Source: an uncultured archaeon (GTDB taxonomy: Archaea; Thermoproteota; Nitrososphaeria_A; Caldarchaeales; Wolframiiraptoraceae). Taken from it: DNA of 46,164 nt. Location: positions 1 through 46,164 of the forward strand of contig CALJVH010000003.1 of assembly GCA_937974645.1 (NCBI GenBank), read 5' to 3'. This document shows, piece after piece, positions 9,533 through 17,801 of the stretch (positions are counted from its first letter, which is position 1; every line of letters begins with the position of its first letter). The notes beneath the pieces were generated by a model that saw nothing but the letters and a program-made list of their open reading frames with translations, ran no database searches and was not told where the DNA came from. The translations under genes and the position numbers were made by a program.

Positions 9533-10375
9533 TTAGGTTTGACGCGGGCTTGAGAGTATCTTCTCTGCAAGCTCCTTAATCTGCTCTGCCTCCTCAGTAT
9601 TTGTCTCCATGATTCTTGCGAGCTCTTCTACTCGAAGCCTTGTCAGCTGGCTTAAGGCGACTATTCCCCGGTCTCCCAGCTTTGCGATCTTCTCGGCTGG
9701 AAGCTCTTTAAGCATTGTTACTGGGTATATTCTCTTGCTCGACACTATGTCGCTGAGGGCGAAGGCTCTCGGATACCTCCAGCCCATGTACATTATCCCC
9801 TTACACCTCGCATACTGCTCCGCGTGCTGGGAGATCTTGGTGTTGCAGACCAGGATTGCGGAGGTGAAGGAGTATGGGTGGAATCCAAGCCTATACCCCT
9901 CTCTGAGATCTTCCAGCGCTGCCCATAGCTCCAATATCGTTCCGAGGCCTGTGTATGTGTGATGGTTGAAGTGGTGCTTCACCTCGACCATGAAGACCTC
10001 GTCACCCCTGAACGCTATCCCGTCTATCTCATGGCTCACACATCTTCCCTCCAGAACTCTTCCGGGCTCGACGAGGTATCCGGCCTCCCTGAGAACGATC
10101 CTCGCATACTCCTCGAAGTCGGGCTTCGGCCTCATTGCGGAGATCGCTTCCCTAAGATCCGTCGTGCGGGAGAGCTCGGGTCTAACCTCCTCCGCGAGCC
10201 CACGAATCATCGAGAGGATCTCGGAGGTTGGAATGCCGTCGTAAACTTTCTCTGATATCTCTCTTTCAATCCTCTCCGCATCCGCCCGCTCAAGCCCGAG
10301 GTAGAGAGCTGTTCTCAAGACCTTCGCCTCATCATAGGGTTCAAGCCTACCATCAGCCTTCCTAACTCTTATCAC
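9533..10375 (-). CDS. ATP-cone domain fused to PD-(D/E)XK/restriction-endonuclease-like domain, with C-terminal helix-hairpin-helix-like segment
   Basis: N-term IRVRKADGRLEPYDEAKVLRTALYLGLERADAERIEREI (ATP-cone); EIDGIAFRGDEVFMVEVKHH (PD-ExK-like); LGDRGIVALSQLTRLRVEELARI (HhH-like). Confidence 0.75.
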   Translation of the reverse strand: MIRVRKADGRLEPYDEAKVLRTALYLGLERADAERIEREISEKVYDGIPTSEILSMIRGLAEEVRPELSRTTDLREAISAMRPKPDFEEYARIVLREAGYLVEPGRVLEGRCVSHEIDGIAFRGDEVFMVEVKHHFNHHTYTGLGTILELWAALEDLREGYRLGFHPYSFTSAILVCNTKISQHAEQYARCKGIMYMGWRYPRAFALSDIVSSKRIYPVTMLKELPAEKIAKLGDRGIVALSQLTRLRVEELARIMETNTEEAEQIKELAEKILSSPRQT

Positions 10376-10459
10376 GCCTCATCGTATGAGTTCGCAGGGA
10401 ATAAACGCTTTACTTGTAAGAGGCGCTGAATTCATATGCTGGAGCCGCGGATAATGCTC

Positions 10460-10518
10460 TGGCGATGATGAGTCCTGGTTGTCCGACCTGATGAGGACGG
10501 TTAAAAGCTCTGAGCTCT
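10460..10518 (+). ncRNA. Possible box C/D-type sRNA (weak)
   Basis: C-like ATGATGA at 10465-10471, CTGATGA (overlapping D'/C'-like) at 10488-10494, CTGA D-like at 10510-10513; intergenic. Confidence 0.2.
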
Positions 10519-10536
10519 CAAGTGGGGTGAAGCATT

Positions 10537-11337
10537 ATGGCCGAAAATAGGCCCGTGATCTCAATCCTGACGGACTTCGGGCTAAGGGATCCATATGTCG
10601 GCCAGGTGAAGGGCGTGATCCTATCCTATTGCAGGGATGCGGCGATAATTGATCTCACCCATGAGGTTATGCCATTTAACGAGCTTCAAGCGGCCTTCAT
10701 CCTCAGGGCCAGCATTTCCTACATGCCTCCCGGCACGATCCATCTCTGCGTAGTTGATCCCGGCGTCGGGACGAGAAGAAGGGGGATAATGCTTGAGACC
10801 GGTAGGGGGGACCTCTTCGTCGGTCCTGACACGGGGTTCATGGCGCCCGCAGCCGAGCTTCTCGGAGTAATCGCCGCCTACGAGATTGATGAATCGAGGC
10901 TTCCGCCTCGGGAGGCTGAGACCTTTCATGCTAGAGATGTCTTCGCGCATGTTGTCGGCAGGCTCGCCTTAGGCGAGAGGCCCTCGAGCCTTGGAAGAAG
11001 GGTTGAGTCCTACTCTATTATGAGGCTTCCGGAGCCGGTTATCGAGGAGGGCTCGGCCGAGGTCGTGATAATGCATGTGGACAGGTTTGGGAATCTCGTG
11101 ACCAATCTCAAGCCGGGGCAGCTGGGCCTCGAGTTCGACGAGGAGGTGCTGGTGAACCTTCCGGGGAGGAAGCTTAGATGCAGGTATGTGAAGTCTTATG
11201 GCTTCGTTGAGGCCGGCTCGCCCCTGCTCACCGTCGGGGGATGGGGCTACCTCGAGTTCTCCGTAAACCGCGGAAGCGCCGCGAATGCTTTCGGTTTGAA
11301 GCCGGGCGAAAAGCTTAGGATCTCCAGGATTGTTTGA
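10537..11337 (+). CDS. SAM hydroxide adenosyltransferase (DUF62 family)
   Basis: ISILTDFGLRDPYVGQVKGVIL...IHLCVVDPGVGTRRRGI...GPDTGFMAP...FGNLVTNL. Confidence 0.92.
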   Translation: MAENRPVISILTDFGLRDPYVGQVKGVILSYCRDAAIIDLTHEVMPFNELQAAFILRASISYMPPGTIHLCVVDPGVGTRRRGIMLETGRGDLFVGPDTGFMAPAAELLGVIAAYEIDESRLPPREAETFHARDVFAHVVGRLALGERPSSLGRRVESYSIMRLPEPVIEEGSAEVVIMHVDRFGNLVTNLKPGQLGLEFDEEVLVNLPGRKLRCRYVKSYGFVEAGSPLLTVGGWGYLEFSVNRGSAANAFGLKPGEKLRISRIV

Positions 11338-11350
11338 GCGGGTGGGAGGG

Positions 11351-12187
11351 GTGCTTCAGAAAGCCGTGATCCTTGCTCGCGGAATGGGTAAGCGGATGAG
11401 GAGTAGCGCGAGCCACGTATCTCTCGATCCGCAAGTCGAGAAATTCGCAAGGCTCGGCTGGAAGCCGTTCATCCCGATTTCCGGAAAGCCCTTTGTCTAC
11501 CATCAGCTGAGGGTTCTAGCGAGGCTGGGAGTTAGAGAGGTCTGCCTAGTTATTGGGCCCGAGCATCTCGAGCTGGAGGATTACTTTAGGAAAATCAGCG
11601 AGGAACTCGAGATTGAGGTGAGCTTCGCGATTCAAGAAAAGCCTCTTGGGACTGCTGATGCTGTTTACGCCGCCAGGAGCTTCACCGGGGATGAATCGTT
11701 CCTCGCGCTAAATGGGGACAACTTCTATCCTGAGGAGGCAATCAAGCCCCTGATCGAGGCAGAGGATCGGGGCGCATGCTACGTCGGCGGCTTTAAGCTC
11801 GAGGCTCTGATTTCTTCGGGGGGCTTCGGGCCTGAGAGGATCAAGTCATTCGCTGTCGTGGAGGTTGATGATGACCTCAACCTCATTAGGATTATCGAGA
11901 AGCCCGAGAGCCCGGAGGCGTATAGGACGAGCTATGGCGTGCTCGTAAACATGAATCTCTGGAGGTTTAATCCGATGATATTCGAGGCTTGTAGGCGCGT
12001 TGGGCCGCATCCGGTTAGAGGCGAGCTCGAGCTCACGGCAGCCGTCCAGCTCATGGTGAATGAAAGGCTCTGCAGGGTTAAGGTGATTCCGCTGGACTTG
12101 TGGGCCCTCGACCTAACATATAGCATGGATATACCCGCCGTTGAGCGTGTGCTGAGAAGAGTTCTTGGGGAAGACTTAAGCTCTTGA
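11351..12187 (+). CDS. Sugar-1-phosphate nucleotidyltransferase (GTG start; ORF track start 11330)
   Basis: LQKAVILARGMGKRMR...KPFIPISGKPFVYHQLRVLARLGVREVCLVIG...LGTADAVYAAR...LALNGDNF. Confidence 0.88.
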   Translation: MLQKAVILARGMGKRMRSSASHVSLDPQVEKFARLGWKPFIPISGKPFVYHQLRVLARLGVREVCLVIGPEHLELEDYFRKISEELEIEVSFAIQEKPLGTADAVYAARSFTGDESFLALNGDNFYPEEAIKPLIEAEDRGACYVGGFKLEALISSGGFGPERIKSFAVVEVDDDLNLIRIIEKPESPEAYRTSYGVLVNMNLWRFNPMIFEACRRVGPHPVRGELELTAAVQLMVNERLCRVKVIPLDLWALDLTYSMDIPAVERVLRRVLGEDLSS

Positions 12188-12194
12188 GTTACGG

Positions 12195-13508
12195 GTGTTT
12201 GATGTGCTCATAGCGGTCTATGAAGATGAGGTTGAGGAGAGTCTAAGACCATTCACTTTAACGAGACCAGCCTACGCTCTTAGATGCGGTGCAAGCCTAC
12301 TTTACGAGAAGATCTTAGCGGGCGTCGAAGGCCGCCCGATCTTCTTCACGAGAAACATGATACTCGATGTTACCCGCGAAAAGCTGGGAGGGGTTGGCGA
12401 GGTCTATGCACTGGATGATGTCAAGGCTCTCGAGAAGGGAAAGGATATCCTGGTGGTTAATGGTAGGTGGCTCTTCGACCACGAGCTACTCAAGCTCGAG
12501 GAGGGGGTTGCGGTGAAAGACGGCGAGCCAGTCTATGCCTTCGTCGGAAAGAATGATGCTGAGGAGATCTTAAAAGGGTGTGGGAGCATTCTCGAGTTTC
12601 TTGAGAAGATCAAGTATGAGTTCGGCGAGTATAAGGTGGCTGAATCGAGGCTCGTGAGACACCCATGGGACCTAGTGAGATATAATCAGCTGGAGCTTGA
12701 GAGGGATTTTGAGAGGCTTAGGCGATCTAGGTCTTGGGAGAGGCCGCCGAGAGTTAATGGCGTCTACGTGATCGGAGATGAGAATAGTATTATGATCTCA
12801 AGGGGTGCGAGGATCAATCCCTGCGTCGTCCTAGACTCGACAGAGGGGCCGATAATCATCGACGATGAGGCCGTGATCAATCCCCATAGCTATATTGTTG
12901 GACCATGCTATATTGGGAAAGGATCCTGGGTTGTTGGTGGGAGAATCTCAGGTTCCTCGATAGGACCGGTATGCAGGGTTGGGGGAGAAGTTGAGGAGAC
13001 GGTATTCCACGGGTTCTCTAATAAGTATCATGCTGGTTTTGTGGGGCACAGCTATATCGGGGAATGGGTGAATCTGGGGGCGCTAACGACCACCAGCGAC
13101 CTCAAGAATGACTATGGAGTGGTCAAGGCTCCGGTGGCCGGAAAACTCGTGGATACCGGGATGATTAAGGTAGGAGCATTCATTGGTGATCATACGAAGA
13201 CGGGCATCGGCTCCCTCTTCTCGACAGGCTCCTTGATAGGCATCATGTGCAACCTCGTCACTTCCGGCGAGCCCTATCCCAAATACGTACCATCATTCAC
13301 CTGGTATATCAAGGGCCAGGTCAGGAGCTGGATTGGCGTGGATCGGATGATTGAGGCCGCTGAGAGAATGATGGCTAGGAGGGGTGCTGGAATGAGCGAG
13401 GCTGAGAAGAAGCTCTATCAAAAACTTTACATGGAGACCATGGAGGAGAGGAGGAAGTTTGCTGAGAATCTTCTCGCGGGTCGCTACGGCGAGGGGGCGA
13501 AAGGTTAA
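12195..13508 (+). CDS. Putative sugar nucleotidyltransferase with left-handed beta-helix (alternative GlmU-like)
   Basis: VLIAVYEDEVEESLRPFTLTRPAYALRCGASLLYEKI; hexapeptide-like GPIIIDDEAVINPHSYIVGPCYIGKGSWVVGG; FSNKYHAGFVGHSYIGEWVNLGALTTTSDLKNDYG. Confidence 0.85.
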   Translation: MFDVLIAVYEDEVEESLRPFTLTRPAYALRCGASLLYEKILAGVEGRPIFFTRNMILDVTREKLGGVGEVYALDDVKALEKGKDILVVNGRWLFDHELLKLEEGVAVKDGEPVYAFVGKNDAEEILKGCGSILEFLEKIKYEFGEYKVAESRLVRHPWDLVRYNQLELERDFERLRRSRSWERPPRVNGVYVIGDENSIMISRGARINPCVVLDSTEGPIIIDDEAVINPHSYIVGPCYIGKGSWVVGGRISGSSIGPVCRVGGEVEETVFHGFSNKYHAGFVGHSYIGEWVNLGALTTTSDLKNDYGVVKAPVAGKLVDTGMIKVGAFIGDHTKTGIGSLFSTGSLIGIMCNLVTSGEPYPKYVPSFTWYIKGQVRSWIGVDRMIEAAERMMARRGAGMSEAEKKLYQKLYMETMEERRKFAENLLAGRYGEGAKG

Positions 13509-13539
13509 GAGCTGGGAGTCCGCTGATCAAGTGGTTGGC

Positions 13540-14145
13540 ATGGCATTCCGCTATCCATTTCCCGGGGCGACAACGGTCGGGATAAGAACAGCAAACGCTG
13601 TCGTCCTCGCCTCAGAGAAGAGGCTTACCTACGGCTACTTTGTAATGAGTAAGAATGTTAGGAAAGTCTTTCAGATAACCCCGAAGATCGGGGCAGCCTG
13701 CGCCGGCCTAATCGGCGACATGCAGATTCTGGTCAAAGATGCTCAGGCCGAGATAAACATCTACAGGTACACGCATAGGAAGGAACCGAAGGTAAGCTCA
13801 GTCGCGAAGGTTCTCTCGAACTATCTTTTCAATAGCAGGTTCATGCCCTATATCGCGGAGACAATAGTCGGCGGATTCGATGACACGGGATCCCATGTAA
13901 TAGTCCTCGACCCGCTCGGCTCCATGGTAGAGGATGATTATGCTGTTGTCGGCTCCGGCGCTGAGATCGCGATAGGCGTAATCGAGACCGAGTATAGACG
14001 TGACCTTCCGCCGGAGAAAGCTAGGGAGCTCGTGATAAAGGCGATAAGGGCGGCGATAGCGAGGGATGCCGCGAGCGGAAACGGCATAGACCTCCTCCTC
14101 TTCTCAGAGGAGGGCTTAAAGCTGAATGAAAGCATAAGCGTCTAA
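13540..14145 (+). CDS. psmB: Proteasome beta subunit (ORF extends to 13459)
   Basis: FPGATTVGIRTANAVVLASEKRLTYGYFVMSKNVRKVFQI: N-terminal Thr context; GSGAEIAIGVIE. Confidence 0.92.
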   Translation: MAFRYPFPGATTVGIRTANAVVLASEKRLTYGYFVMSKNVRKVFQITPKIGAACAGLIGDMQILVKDAQAEINIYRYTHRKEPKVSSVAKVLSNYLFNSRFMPYIAETIVGGFDDTGSHVIVLDPLGSMVEDDYAVVGSGAEIAIGVIETEYRRDLPPEKARELVIKAIRAAIARDAASGNGIDLLLFSEEGLKLNESISV

Positions 14146-14841
14146 ATGTCATTCAAGGAGATTCTAGGCACTAAGGGGAGGATACTCATACATCTCGCCG
14201 AGAAGAGGGGCCTGGTTGAGTGCATCAAGACCTCAACCTCTAAGCTCGCCGAGGAGATTGGAATCTCCCAACAATCCGCATCTAGGCTCCTATTAGAGCT
14301 GGAGAAAGAGGGGCTCATAGAGAAGGAGAGCGCGGGGAGAGGAGTGATCTTGAGGTTAACGGATGACTCGCTAGAACTCATGCTCGAGCTGTATGCGAAG
14401 CTAAAAGAAGTTCTTGAGAAGCCTTCCGAGATTATTCTCGCTGGCAGGGTATTTACCGGGCTCGGCGAGGGAGCTTACTATACGCAGATCCCGCATTATG
14501 TGAAACAGTTTGAGGAAAAGCTGGGGTTCAGGCCGTATCCCGGAACCCTAAACCTCAGACTGATCGGGAGAGGAGACATGGTGAAGAGGGCGCTGATCGA
14601 GAAGGCGGCGCGAATAGAGATAGAGGGATTTAGCGATGGAAAGAGATCTTATGGTGGCGCGAAGTGCATTAAAGCCCATATCGATAAGGAAGAGGCAGCA
14701 ATAATTCTCATAGATAGAACCCACTATCCGAAGGAAGTCATGGAGATAATATCGCCCGTGTGTCTCAGGGAAAAGCTTGGGCTAAAAGATGGAGATATCG
14801 TATCTGTAAAGGTGAGCATGATTCCTGCTGATTTAGCGTGA
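14146..14841 (+). CDS. ribK: CTP-dependent riboflavin kinase with N-terminal HTH (DUF120)
   Basis: N-terminal wHTH (EEIGISQQSASRLLLELEKEGLIEK); GRVFTGLGEGAYYTQIPHYVKQFEEKLGFRPYPGTLNLRL. Confidence 0.93.
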   Translation: MSFKEILGTKGRILIHLAEKRGLVECIKTSTSKLAEEIGISQQSASRLLLELEKEGLIEKESAGRGVILRLTDDSLELMLELYAKLKEVLEKPSEIILAGRVFTGLGEGAYYTQIPHYVKQFEEKLGFRPYPGTLNLRLIGRGDMVKRALIEKAARIEIEGFSDGKRSYGGAKCIKAHIDKEEAAIILIDRTHYPKEVMEIISPVCLREKLGLKDGDIVSVKVSMIPADLA

Positions 14842-15303
14842 GGAGCTTTTACCCAGGATTTCCGCTACCCGCTTGATTAGCTCTGAAGTGCTGGATGGCC
14901 CCTGTGATGTGAACTTCCCGAGCTTAACCACCTCTATACTCAGCCCTTCCGATCTAACGAACTCCAAGAACTCCTTCATCAGGTCATCCTGATCGTATCC
15001 GAAGACTACTATATCCGGATTCACCTCTTCTATCATCTTTTCGAAGGAGAGTGGTGTGTGGCCCAGTATTGCTTCGTCTACGGGCTTGAGCATCGAGACT
15101 ATCTCTCTTCGAGCCTCCTCGCTTAGGATCGGTTCTCTTCCCTTCCTTTTCCGTATCGTCTCATCCCGGGCCACGATCACTATGAGCTTCGAGCCTTCGC
15201 CGCCGATCCTCTTCGCCTCCGTGAGAAATCTTACATGTCCGGGGTGGAGAATCTCGAACGCTCCTGATGCTAGGATGCGTTTGCCAGCCCTCTTCTTCAT
15301 CAT
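14833..15303 (-). CDS. ribL: FAD synthase / cytidylyltransferase-like protein
   Basis: RILASGAFEILHPGHVRFLTEAKRIGG...VVARDETIRKRKG-like; HxGH motif; VVFGYDQDD. Confidence 0.88.
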   Translation of the reverse strand: MMKKRAGKRILASGAFEILHPGHVRFLTEAKRIGGEGSKLIVIVARDETIRKRKGREPILSEEARREIVSMLKPVDEAILGHTPLSFEKMIEEVNPDIVVFGYDQDDLMKEFLEFVRSEGLSIEVVKLGKFTSQGPSSTSELIKRVAEILGKSSSR

Positions 15304-15369
15304 GATCCCTAGCAGGGGGCACTCTATTTATCTATTGATGAACGCCTTGGGAAGAGGTTTTAATTTCCG

Positions 15370-16110
15370 GTGGGCTCTACCTTCGTGGGGTGTGCTGGGT
15401 GTTTGAGGAGGCTGGATGAGCTCTGGTATAGGCTGAACTCCATTGAGACCCTTAGAATTCTTAAGAAGCACATGTCTTATGAGAAGTTATCCTCGACTTT
15501 GGGCCTCCCGCCGGCCGTTCTCTCGAGGTACGTGAACGGACATGTTCTTCCGAGCCCGGAGAAGTCTAGGGCGATTATGGCCGCTTTTAAGAGGGAGTTT
15601 CTACTGGATGAGGTTAGGCGGAAGCTTGCGAGGGATGAGGTCGGAGCAATTGATACGAGCGAGATAATTCACGACCCATTGCTTCTAAAACAGATAATCT
15701 TGGCTGAGCTTGAGAAGCTTATGGGCTTCAAGGTCGACAAGGTCATGACCATGGAGTCTGATGGGATTCCAGTAGCCTATCAGCTGGCATCGACCCTCGG
15801 CGTCGGCCTAGCCATAGCTAGAAAGAGCAAGAAGATCGGCGTAAGGGATTTTGTCGAGGTCAAGCAGATATTCGAGTCGGGGGCATACCGTTACGTCTAT
15901 CTTCCAAAAGGTCTTGTGGAGAAGGACGAATATGTCCTCTTAGTCGATGACATAATCAGGACCGGCGGCACGATGAAGGCCATGATAGCTCTGTGCAATA
16001 GACTGAAGGCAAACATCTCGGGAATGTTCTCGATAATAGCCCTGAGAGGTGTTAAGGAGAGGCTTATGGAGGAGTTCAATATACCGATCGAGTCCTTTAT
16101 CACGATCTAG
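15370..16110 (+). CDS. HTH plus phosphoribosyltransferase (GfcR/PyrE-like regulator type)
   Basis: N-terminal HTH (YEKLSSTLGLPPAVLSRYVNGHVLPS); PRPP motif YVLLVDDIIRTGGTMKAMI. Confidence 0.85.
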   Translation: MGSTFVGCAGCLRRLDELWYRLNSIETLRILKKHMSYEKLSSTLGLPPAVLSRYVNGHVLPSPEKSRAIMAAFKREFLLDEVRRKLARDEVGAIDTSEIIHDPLLLKQIILAELEKLMGFKVDKVMTMESDGIPVAYQLASTLGVGLAIARKSKKIGVRDFVEVKQIFESGAYRYVYLPKGLVEKDEYVLLVDDIIRTGGTMKAMIALCNRLKANISGMFSIIALRGVKERLMEEFNIPIESFITI

Positions 16111-17159
16111 CCCTGCTCTGTCCTCCATGAGAATCGAGCCTTACTAAGAATCCTGAGACAGTCTAGAAGCCCCTCAGCATAGGAGATCGCGGCCAACGAG
16201 TTGAATCCCCGACCCCCTGAGAGGAATATTTTCGAGTCATTAAGGTATCTTTCTACAAGGTCCAGAATTTCTCTGACCTCCCTTGATTCATCAAGGAGTT
16301 CGAGCTTCTTGAGTGCATTCTCGACATTAGCTATGTATTTCTGTAATCTTTGCCAGATCGTCCAAGGGGGCTTATGGGAGTTGGCCACATCCGGATCCAT
16401 GCCTAGAACGATTTTTAATGCCTCGGCCTCGGAGGAGTGTAAGCTTCCAGGGAAGATTATGCTGTGGGGTGGGGGTGGATAGCTTTTCTCAAGGGCTTCG
16501 GCCAGCCTACCAGCCCACTTGCTCTCATCCTTGAATCCTATTCGCGCTAAGCATACTACTAGCCTATCGGGTGTTATCAGGCCCATTCCAATTTCCTCTT
16601 CAACTCGCATGAGCATCTTGATCGCGGATGGTATGTCTAGACCTCCGCCTGCCGTGTCCAGGAGTATTAGGGTGTGGAGTCCTCGCTCCATGTTCTCGAG
16701 AACCACCCTATAGCATGACTCAACACCTGCACCGCTCTTTGGAATAGTGATCGTCTTCCCGAACTTGTATGCTTGGAGGCATGAAGCCGAGATGAGGGCC
16801 GAGTATGCGGAGACGCCGTGGATCACCCGATAGCTGATCCCCCTCCGCGCGGCCTCAACCATTATCGAGATATGGGTTGTAGCTATTAGAGGATCTCCTG
16901 GGACTAAGATCGCGACATCATTCTTCTCGGCCTCCTCAATGATCCTTGAAGCCCCTTCTTCTAAGAGCTGCCTATCGGCTTTGATGAGCCTTGAGCCCAG
17001 AATACTTTTCAGCTCCTCGATAAGCTCTGGCTCTAAGAAGCTAGTATAAGTGTCTAGATAGACTTTACCTGATTGCGCGATTATTTCTAGGGCACTTCTG
17101 GTTAGGTAGCCGCTGCTCCCGAGGCCTAATCCCACTAAGTAGAGCGTCACCAGCTTCAC
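16107..17159 (-). CDS. dphB: Diphthine synthase with C-terminal DUF357-like domain
   Basis: LYLVGLGLGSSGYLTRSALEII...VYLDTYTSFL...ILVPGDPLIATTHISIMVEA; C-terminal VERYLNDSKIFLSGGRGFNSLAAISYAEGLLDCLRIL resembles DUF357. Confidence 0.88.
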   Translation of the reverse strand: MKLVTLYLVGLGLGSSGYLTRSALEIIAQSGKVYLDTYTSFLEPELIEELKSILGSRLIKADRQLLEEGASRIIEEAEKNDVAILVPGDPLIATTHISIMVEAARRGISYRVIHGVSAYSALISASCLQAYKFGKTITIPKSGAGVESCYRVVLENMERGLHTLILLDTAGGGLDIPSAIKMLMRVEEEIGMGLITPDRLVVCLARIGFKDESKWAGRLAEALEKSYPPPPHSIIFPGSLHSSEAEALKIVLGMDPDVANSHKPPWTIWQRLQKYIANVENALKKLELLDESREVREILDLVERYLNDSKIFLSGGRGFNSLAAISYAEGLLDCLRILSKARFSWRTEQG

Positions 17160-17174
17160 CCAAGCATGATTCTC

Positions 17175-17780
17175 CTACGGGCTCTGTAATCTTCTTTTCT
17201 CGATGTGGTTGAGGAAGCTGTGAGCTAGGAGCCTTGCAACCCTCAGCGGCTCGGGTATTCTCCCGAAGATCGTGTAGCGGTTGATTATCCTAGCCGCATC
17301 ATCCGGGTCTAGCCCGATTGCTCTGAAGTATAGCTTGAATCCATTCTTGTTCGTCATCTCGATCCTCGGTCCATTCTTCTCATAAACCTCGACCCTCCTT
17401 TTCCAATCATCTGGGAAATACTTGATGAAGTAATGCTTGATCCCGGTGCTCGGGTTATAGGTTATTGAGATTACTGGAAGCCTAGTCTCCTCGTGAAGTC
17501 TCTGAAGATCGATTACGTTGAACCAGCTTATTATGCAGCCGTTCAGCATCAGGAGCATTATATCTTCTCTTTCCAGCGACCTATACATCTTGAGGGTGCT
17601 GTCCGTTGCGTCCATTCCGCCTACGGTGCATTCTCCGAAGATTACGCCATCTACGATGAAATCTCCGCGCATCACTACTCCGGCGAGGACTGCTTTTCCG
17701 CCGATCTCCTTCTTGAAGCTCTCAGCTACTCCCAGAGCTCTGACACCCTTTTTCTGGAGGGCGCTTGGGTAGTCGCTCAT
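17175..17780 (-). CDS. DUF99 family protein
   Basis: KKGVRALGVAESF...GVVMRGDFIVDGVIFGECTVGGMDATDSTLKMYRSL...IMLNGC-like; VISITYNPS. Confidence 0.85.
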   Translation of the reverse strand: MSDYPSALQKKGVRALGVAESFKKEIGGKAVLAGVVMRGDFIVDGVIFGECTVGGMDATDSTLKMYRSLEREDIMLLMLNGCIISWFNVIDLQRLHEETRLPVISITYNPSTGIKHYFIKYFPDDWKRRVEVYEKNGPRIEMTNKNGFKLYFRAIGLDPDDAARIINRYTIFGRIPEPLRVARLLAHSFLNHIEKRRLQSP

Positions 17781-17801
17781 CGAGTATCTTCCTCGATGAT
17801 G

